Below, piece after piece: positions 15,622-20,029 of a DNA stretch of 20,029 bases. This stretch comes from an uncultured Faecalibacterium sp. (GTDB lineage Bacteria > Bacillota > Clostridia > Oscillospirales > Ruminococcaceae): positions 1 to 20,029 of the forward strand of contig CAKSZM010000029.1 of assembly GCA_934525735.1 (NCBI GenBank). Reading direction: 5' to 3'. The notes under the pieces are model-generated. The model did no database searches, was not told the DNA's origin, and worked only from the letters and a program-made list of their open reading frames with translations. The first letter of the stretch is position 1, and every line of letters starts with the position of its first letter. The position numbers and the translations under genes were made by a program.

Positions 15622-16419
15622 ATGTTTGAACGCAGAAAACAGGCGGGTAAAATTTATTCCCTGCCCATCGATCAGATCCGGCCTTCGCCGTTTCAGGCGC
15701 GCAAGGAGTTCAGTGAGCAGGAGCTTGCGGCTCTGGCGCAGAGCATCCGGGAGAACGGCCTGCTGCAGCCCGTTTCGGTGCGGAAGATGCCGGACGGCGG
15801 CTATGAGCTGGTAGCAGGGGAGCGGCGGCTGCGGGCCTGCCGGATGGCAAAGATGGATACGATCCCGGCCATCCTCTGCAGTTACGCCGACGAGCAGACA
15901 GCGGCGCTGGGCCTGCTGGAGAATATCCAGCGCACCGACCTGAATCCCTTTGAGCAGGCACAGGGGCTGAAGGATGTGATGGTGCTGTGGGACTGTACCC
16001 AGGCCGAAGCCGCCAAGCGTCTGGGCATGGCGCAGCCTACCTTTGCCAACAAGCTGCGTCTGCTGCAGCTGAATGCCGACCAGCGGCAGTTCGTGCTGAA
16101 TAACAACCTCACCGAGCGCCACGCCCGGGCGGTGCTGCGTCTGCCTGAGAACCGCCGCAGTGAAGCGCTTATCAACATTGCAAAGCGGCGGATGAACGCC
16201 CGCCAGACCGACCTGTACATTGAACAGCTGCTCAACACCCCAGCAAAGGGCAGGCACCGTGTTTCCATGGTAAAGGACGTGCGCATTTTTGTGAACACCA
16301 TTGACCATGCCATCCGCCTGATGACCGACAACGGCGTGCCTGCAACGGCTCACCGGGAAGAAAAAGACGGCTATATTGAGTATACGGTGCGCATCCCCAC
16401 TGCCGCTGCCCAGCGCTGA
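15622..16419 (+). CDS. noc: Nucleoid occlusion protein Noc (ParB-family CTPase, DNA-binding)
   Basis: A 265-residue ParB/Noc-family protein. The CTP-binding motif GERRLRA lies at 66-72, and the ENIQRTDLNPFEQA block at about 100-113. The helix-turn-helix is at about 125-150, and the C-terminal dimerisation domain (about 217-260, VKDVRIFVNTIDHAI and YIEYTVRIP) strongly resembles Bacillus Noc. The four residues known to separate ParB from Noc specificity read Q138, K144, Q149 and R166, three of which match Noc (Q, K, K, R). Noc binds its sites and blocks division over the nucleoid. The N terminus is short (MFERRKQAGK) and lacks an obvious membrane-targeting helix. The start is fixed by an in-frame TAG at 15613 and a GAAAGGGG site. 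Confidence 0.88.
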   Translation: MFERRKQAGKIYSLPIDQIRPSPFQARKEFSEQELAALAQSIRENGLLQPVSVRKMPDGGYELVAGERRLRACRMAKMDTIPAILCSYADEQTAALGLLENIQRTDLNPFEQAQGLKDVMVLWDCTQAEAAKRLGMAQPTFANKLRLLQLNADQRQFVLNNNLTERHARAVLRLPENRRSEALINIAKRRMNARQTDLYIEQLLNTPAKGRHRVSMVKDVRIFVNTIDHAIRLMTDNGVPATAHREEKDGYIEYTVRIPTAAAQR

Positions 16420-16422
16420 AAA

Positions 16423-16438
16423 TGTTCCATGTGGAACA
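16423..16438. other. parS: parS-like site 2 (just after noc)
   Basis: TGTTCCATGTGGAACA, the exact reverse complement of site 1, lies four bases after the noc stop codon. Confidence 0.82.
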
Positions 16439-16499
16439 GCGGAAAGCAATCAAAACCGGATAAAAACCGAAAAAACACCACGAAAACGCAAAGAACCGG

Positions 16500-16528
16500 T
16501 TCAAAAACCATTTCGGATGTGCTATACT
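16500..16528 (+). promoter_or_regulatory. Predicted parA promoter
   Basis: TTCAAA (16500-16505, 4/6) is followed after 17 bases by TATACT (16523-16528), which is preceded by TG to make an extended -10. Transcription would start near 16535. The promoter sits between two parS-like sites, so spreading ParB could repress it. Confidence 0.65.
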
Positions 16529-16578
16529 AGGAACTAAGGTGCCTGTCTGGAGGGGAAAACGGCGGGCATGACTGCGAA

Positions 16579-16594
16579 TGTTCCATGTGGAACA
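16579..16594. other. parS: parS-like site 3 (parA leader)
   Basis: TGTTCCATGTGGAACA, identical to site 2, lies 23 bases before the chosen parA start. It gives a misleading in-frame extension beginning MFHVEQ. Confidence 0.82.
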
Positions 16595-16616
16595 ACTCTT
16601 TTCCCGGAAGGAAGAA

Positions 16617-17456
16617 ATGTGCGTGGCAAAAATTGTAGCAATTGCAAACCAGAAGGGCGGCGTGGGCAAAACCACCACCGCTGTCAATCTTTCGTCCTGT
16701 GTGGCAGCCCTTGGCAAGCGGGTACTGATCGTGGACCTTGACCCGCAGGGCAACACCACCACCGGCTACGGCATCCCGAAGCGGAGCGTTGAGAAAGGAA
16801 CCTACGAGATCCTCATCGGCCGCTGCCGTGCCTCGGAAGCCATCCGGAAGACCGAGTACCGAACCGATGTCATCGGCTCCAACACCCGTCTGGCGGGCGC
16901 CAGTCTTGAAATGATCGACATCCCCGGCCGCGAGAGCCGCCTGCGCAAGGCACTGGCCGAGGTGCAGAAAGACTACGACTTTATCTTCATCGACTGCCCG
17001 CCCAGTCTGGATCTGCTGACCCTGAACGGCCTGAGCGCCTGCGACAGCGTGCTCATCCCGGTGCAGTGCGAGTATTATGCGCTGGAAGGCCTGTCCGAAC
17101 TCATCAGCACCCTCAAGACCATCCGGAAAAAGTACAACCCGTATCTGGACATCGAGGGTGTGGTGTTCACCATGTTCTCACTGCGCTACAATCTGACCAT
17201 TCAGGTGGTGGAGCAGGTGCAGAAGTATTTCGGCTCCAAGGTGTACGAGACCACCATCCCGCGGTCCATCCGCATTTCGGAAGCGCCCAGCTACGGTCAG
17301 CCCATCAACTTCTATGAGCCGAAGGGCAAGGGCAGCGAAGCGTACATGGACTTGGCGATCGAATTTGTCAAGCGAAACCGCCCCCATGAACCCAAAAAGA
17401 CCCGGGGCAGACAGACGCCCGCCGCAGAGCCGGCGAAAAACGCTCTGGAAGATTAA
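16617..17456 (+). CDS. parA: Chromosome partition ATPase ParA (Soj)
   Basis: A 279-residue ParA/Soj. The deviant Walker A motif KGGVGKTT lies at 13-20, the Walker A' region LIVDLDPQGN at 37-46, and the Walker B block FIDCPPSLDLLTLNGLSACDS further on. IPVQCEYYALEGL and the C-terminal RSIRISEAPSYGQPI are typical. It binds DNA nonspecifically in the ATP state, is stimulated by ParB, and in Firmicutes also regulates DnaA. I chose the ATG at 16617, behind GGAAGGA. The longer in-frame ATG at 16578 is encoded by a parS site and lacks a good ribosome site. A GTG at 16623 is also possible. parB follows 24 bases later. Confidence 0.96.
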   Translation: MCVAKIVAIANQKGGVGKTTTAVNLSSCVAALGKRVLIVDLDPQGNTTTGYGIPKRSVEKGTYEILIGRCRASEAIRKTEYRTDVIGSNTRLAGASLEMIDIPGRESRLRKALAEVQKDYDFIFIDCPPSLDLLTLNGLSACDSVLIPVQCEYYALEGLSELISTLKTIRKKYNPYLDIEGVVFTMFSLRYNLTIQVVEQVQKYFGSKVYETTIPRSIRISEAPSYGQPINFYEPKGKGSEAYMDLAIEFVKRNRPHEPKKTRGRQTPAAEPAKNALED

Positions 17457-17480
17457 AGCACAGGGGGAAGATCATTCAAG

Positions 17481-18350
17481 ATGGCAAGAGGAAAAGGAGG
17501 GCTCGGGCGCGGGCTGGAAAGTCTGTTTGAGGACGCAGCCCCGGCCTTTGAGTCCGACGCAAATGTAGAAACGCTGCCCCTGCACGAGATCGAACCGGAT
17601 CCCGGCCAGCCGCGCAAGACCTTCGATCAGGAGGCGCTGGGCGAACTGGCGGCCAGCATTGCAGAGCACGGTCTGCTGCAGCCCATCGCCGTGCGTCCCC
17701 GGCCCCGGGGCGGCTACAGCATCGTGGCGGGCGAGCGCCGCTGGCGTGCCTGCCGCATGGCGGGTCTGAACGAAGTGCCCGTAGTGGTCAAGGACGTCTC
17801 CGACGAACAGGCCATGGAGCTGGCTCTGGTGGAAAACCTGCAGCGTGAAGATCTGGACCCGGTGGAAGAAGCCGCCGGTATCCGGGAGCTGATGAACCGC
17901 TGCAGCCTGACCCAGGAACAGGCAGCCCAGAAGCTGGGCAAGAGCCGCAGCGCGCTGGCCAATAGTCTGCGCCTGCTGAATCTGCCGGAAAATGTGCTGG
18001 AGCTGCTGAAGAGCGGCTTCATCAATACCGGCCACGCCAAGGTGATCCTTGGCCTGCCCACGCCGGAGCTGCAGGAGCAGGCGGCGCAGATCATCGCAGA
18101 CAACCAGCTGAATGTCCGTCAGGCCGAAGCCCTTTGCAAAAAGCTGGCAAAGCCTGCAAAGGAGCCGAAAGAACCCCAGCCCCGCGGTACCTTGCCGGTG
18201 GAAGTGGAGGAAAGCCTCAAGCAGGTGCTGGGCAGCGAGGTCAATGTGGCCTACCACGGCGGAAAAGGCAAGCTGACCGTTCATTTCTATTCAGATGAAC
18301 AGCTGCGGGCTTTCGCCAATCTGCTGGGGCAGTACCAGACCGAAGAATAA
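17481..18350 (+). CDS. parB: Chromosome partition protein ParB (Spo0J)
   Basis: A 289-residue ParB. The N-terminal GLGRGLESLF (7-16) is the ParA-stimulating motif. The CTP-binding GERRWRA lies at 84-90, with ENLQREDLDPVEEA after it, and the helix-turn-helix near 142-168. Its specificity positions read R156, S162, N167 and G184; Arg and Gly at the outer positions match ParB rather than Noc. It loads at parS, closes as a CTP clamp, slides on DNA and recruits SMC. Three parS-like sites lie within 2.7 kb upstream. The gene is 24 bases after parA and is followed by an 84-base gap with two weak hairpins before serS. Confidence 0.96.
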   Translation: MARGKGGLGRGLESLFEDAAPAFESDANVETLPLHEIEPDPGQPRKTFDQEALGELAASIAEHGLLQPIAVRPRPRGGYSIVAGERRWRACRMAGLNEVPVVVKDVSDEQAMELALVENLQREDLDPVEEAAGIRELMNRCSLTQEQAAQKLGKSRSALANSLRLLNLPENVLELLKSGFINTGHAKVILGLPTPELQEQAAQIIADNQLNVRQAEALCKKLAKPAKEPKEPQPRGTLPVEVEESLKQVLGSEVNVAYHGGKGKLTVHFYSDEQLRAFANLLGQYQTEE

Positions 18351-18366
18351 GCGATCCAAGGCGGGC

Positions 18367-18406
18367 GACCGTCTTTGAACGGCACAGGGGAGCGGATCTT
18401 CTGTGC
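18367..18406 (+). promoter_or_regulatory. Hairpins in the parB-serS gap
   Basis: CCGT/ACGG (around 18369-18382) and GCACAG (18382-18387) with CTGTGC (18401-18406) can form two small stems. There is no T-run and no T-box features, so I call them only possible serS leader structure. Confidence 0.3.
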
Positions 18407-18434
18407 GAACGAAATAGAGCAAGGAGAGTAAATC

Positions 18435-19766
18435 ATGCTTGATATCAAATTTGTCCGTGAAAACCCGGACGCCGTCAAGGAAAACATCAAGAAGAAGTTC
18501 CAGGACGCCAAGCTCCCGCTGGTGGACGAGGTCATCGAAAAGGATGCCCAGTACCGCGCAGCCCTGAAGGAAGTGGAGGCTCTCAAGGCAGCCCGCAACA
18601 AGCTGAGCAAGGCCAACGGCCCTCTGTTCGGTCAGCTGAAGAAGTGCACCGACGAGGCACAGAAGGCTGAGCTGCAGGCTCAGATCGACGCCAACAACGC
18701 CGCCGTCAAGGCCGACGCCGACAAGATGGCAGAGCTGGAAAAGGAAGAGGAAACTCTGGCTGCCCGCATTCAGGAGATCATGTACACCATCCCTCAGATG
18801 ATCGACCCCAGTGTGCCCATCGGCCCGGATGACACCTACAACGTGGAAGCACAGCGCTTCGGCGAGCCGGTCGTGCCTGATTTCCCCATCCCGTATCACA
18901 CCGAGATCATGGAGAGCTTTGACGGCATCGATATGGATGCTGCAGGCCGCGTGGCCGGCAACGGTTTCTATTATCTGCTGGGCAACATCGCCCGCCTGCA
19001 CGAGGCTGTGCTGGCTTACGCCCGCGACTTTATGATCAACAAGGGCTTCACCTATGTGATCCCTCCCTTCATGATGCACGGCAACGTGGTGCAGGGCGTC
19101 ATGTCCTTCCCTGAGATGGACGCCATGATGTACAAGATCGAGGGCGAGGATCTGTATCTGATCGGCACCAGCGAGCACACCATGATCGGCCGCTTCATTG
19201 ACCAGACTCTGGACGAGAGCAAGATGCCCCTGACCCTGACCTCTTACAGCCCCTGCTTCCGCAAGGAGAAGGGCGCCCACGGCATCGAGGAGCGCGGCAT
19301 CTACCGCATCCACCAGTTCGAGAAGCAGGAGATGATCGTGGTCTGCCGCCCCGAGGAGAGCGCCGACTGGTACGAGAAGCTGTGGCAGATGTCCGTGGAG
19401 CTGTTCCGCAGCATGGAGATCCCCGTGCGCCAGCTGAACTGCTGCTCCGGCGATCTGGCTGACCTGAAGGTCAAGAGCTGCGATATCGAGGCCTGGAGCC
19501 CCCGCCAGCAGAAGTACTTTGAGGTCTGCTCCTGCTCCAACCTGGGCGATGCACAGGCACGCCGCCTGCACATCCGCATCAAGGGTAAGGACGGCAAGAC
19601 CTACCTGGCCCACACCCTGAACAACACCTGCGTGGCACCTCCGCGTATGCTGATCGCCTTCCTGGAGAACCATCTGCAGGCCGACGGCAGTGTTACCATC
19701 CCCGAAGTGCTGCAGCCGTATATGGGCGGCCTGAAGGTCATGGTGCCTACCAATAAGAAAAACTGA
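18435..19766 (+). CDS. serS: Seryl-tRNA synthetase, variant with archaeal-like motifs
   Basis: A 443-residue class II synthetase, slightly longer than the usual 425. The N-terminal coiled-coil arm that grips tRNA-Ser spans about 30-110. Class II motif 2 is FRKEKGAHGIEERGIYRIHQ (275-294), and motif 3 is the region around NNTCVAPPRMLIAFLE (396-411), with Arg404. The serine-recognising T-x-E is T245-S246-E247. Typical bacterial SerRS has HTLNGSGLAVGR at motif 3; here HTLNNTCVAPPR, the PEESADWYEKL block and SCSNLGDAQARRLHIR resemble archaeal or eukaryotic SerRS more. It charges tRNA-Ser and also tRNA-Sec where present. AAGGAG precedes the ATG. A terminator follows. Confidence 0.93.
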   Translation: MLDIKFVRENPDAVKENIKKKFQDAKLPLVDEVIEKDAQYRAALKEVEALKAARNKLSKANGPLFGQLKKCTDEAQKAELQAQIDANNAAVKADADKMAELEKEEETLAARIQEIMYTIPQMIDPSVPIGPDDTYNVEAQRFGEPVVPDFPIPYHTEIMESFDGIDMDAAGRVAGNGFYYLLGNIARLHEAVLAYARDFMINKGFTYVIPPFMMHGNVVQGVMSFPEMDAMMYKIEGEDLYLIGTSEHTMIGRFIDQTLDESKMPLTLTSYSPCFRKEKGAHGIEERGIYRIHQFEKQEMIVVCRPEESADWYEKLWQMSVELFRSMEIPVRQLNCCSGDLADLKVKSCDIEAWSPRQQKYFEVCSCSNLGDAQARRLHIRIKGKDGKTYLAHTLNNTCVAPPRMLIAFLENHLQADGSVTIPEVLQPYMGGLKVMVPTNKKN

Positions 19767-19779
19767 GATCCGACCGGCT

Positions 19780-19788
19780 TTTTCCACA
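19780..19788. other. Isolated TTTTCCACA box after serS
   Basis: An exact copy of the DnaA-box form seen in oriC, 14 bases after the serS stop. It may be a weak DnaA site or chance. Confidence 0.3.
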
Positions 19789-19813
19789 GACTGAAAAAGA
19801 ATGGTTGAAAAGT

Positions 19814-19854
19814 GCCCCGTTTTCTGTGTGCGCAGAGAGCGGGGCGTTTTTTTT
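19814..19854 (+). terminator. Intrinsic terminator after serS
   Basis: GCCCCG (19814-19819) pairs with CGGGGC (19840-19845). An inner TCTGTG/CGCAGA stem lies between them, and eight Ts follow. Confidence 0.9.
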
Positions 19855-19895
19855 GTCTGCGGATAGAAAAAATCGAACTTTTTTAAAAATAGGTG

Positions 19896-19924
19896 TTGAC
19901 AAAAGAGGGAACAGTGGATATAAT
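19896..19924 (+). promoter_or_regulatory. Consensus promoter of the tRNA gene
   Basis: A perfect TTGACA (19896-19901) and a perfect TATAAT (19919-19924) are separated by 17 bases, an ideal sigma-A-type promoter. Transcription would start around 19931, about 28 bases before the tRNA. The leader contains a small GCAC/GTGC hairpin (19931-19945). Confidence 0.92.
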
Positions 19925-19958
19925 AATAAAGCACCGTTCAAGTGCGAAAAACATATGT

Positions 19959-20029
19959 GGCGGTATAGCTCAGTTGGCTAGAGCATTCGGTTCATACCCG
20001 AAGTGTCACCGGTTCAAATCCAGTTACCG
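19959..20029 (+). tRNA. tRNA-Met (anticodon CAT), 3' end cut by window edge
   Basis: The acceptor strand GGCGGTA (19959-19965) is followed by a four-pair D stem (GCTC/GAGC), a perfect anticodon stem TTCGG/CCGAA around the loop TTCATAC, and a T loop TTCAAAT. The last bases TACCG begin the 3' acceptor strand; its last two bases, the discriminator and any CCA are outside the window. The G-C pair expected at the acceptor end and the D arm point to the elongator form rather than the initiator. A tRNA-Ile with a lysidine-modified CAT anticodon is also possible. The T stem has one C-A mismatch (19910+200 region, ACCGG against CCAGT). Confidence 0.93.

Noticed and set aside
16600..16612. Near match to the Noc core (TTTTCCCGGAAGG) before parA
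   Set aside because: The palindrome is broken, and the bases are explained as the parA ribosome site.
16578..16616. Longer ParA start giving MFHVEQLFSRKEE
   Set aside because: These codons are a parS-like palindrome. There is no good ribosome site before 16578, and a better one precedes 16617.
18351..18434. T-box riboswitch for serS
   Set aside because: The gap is only 84 bases, with no T-box sequence, specifier stem or terminator.

Overview
The window is the chromosomal replication-origin region of a fairly GC-rich Gram-positive bacterium. The best guess is Oscillospiraceae/Ruminococcaceae, close to Faecalibacterium. That rests on the classic Firmicute origin gene order, including remB between recF and gyrB and a Noc-type ParB paralogue, together with GC-rich codon use and an outgroup-like SerRS. 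The genus is inference; the Firmicute origin layout is read directly from the sequence.

Layout. On the minus strand, running leftward from the origin: dnaA, a 401-base dnaA-dnaN gap with DnaA-box-like repeats and a probable unwinding element, dnaN (TTG start), an S4-domain gene (yaaA/rlbA), recF, remB, gyrB and the first 45 codons of gyrA. On the plus strand, running rightward: rpmH with its own terminator; rnpA-yidD-yidC-jag(khpB), ending in a strong terminator; mnmE-mnmG-proX-like-rsmG, ending in a terminator; noc; parA(soj)-parB(spo0J)-serS, ending in a terminator; and a tRNA-Met(CAT) gene cut by the window end, behind a perfect consensus promoter. The two arms diverge from the origin, so all genes point with the replication forks.

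How they work together. DnaA opens the origin. DnaN, RecF and gyrase support replication and DNA topology. ParA/ParB and Noc organise the newly copied origins and protect the nucleoid from division. RpmH, RnpA, YidD, YidC and KhpB serve translation, tRNA processing and membrane insertion. MnmE/MnmG, RsmG, a prolyl-tRNA editing-type protein, SerRS and tRNA-Met form a tRNA/rRNA quality cluster.

The most interesting non-coding signals are: (1) a 130-base, highly structured inverted-repeat element wedged between yidD and yidC; (2) a 32-base nested palindrome just upstream of noc whose core is exactly the core of the Bacillus Noc-binding site; (3) a second pair of inverted TTTTCCACA boxes with the same 14-base spacing upstream of mnmE; (4) three copies of one 16-base parS-like site, one inside rsmG and two flanking the parA promoter region; and (5) a putative DnaA-box/DnaA-trio unwinding element next to dnaN. 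Unusual protein features include an RGG-rich C-terminal tail on KhpB, a Trp at the position of E. coli GyrB Lys447, and a SerRS with archaeal/eukaryote-like motifs. I saw no phage, insertion sequence, CRISPR array or defence system.
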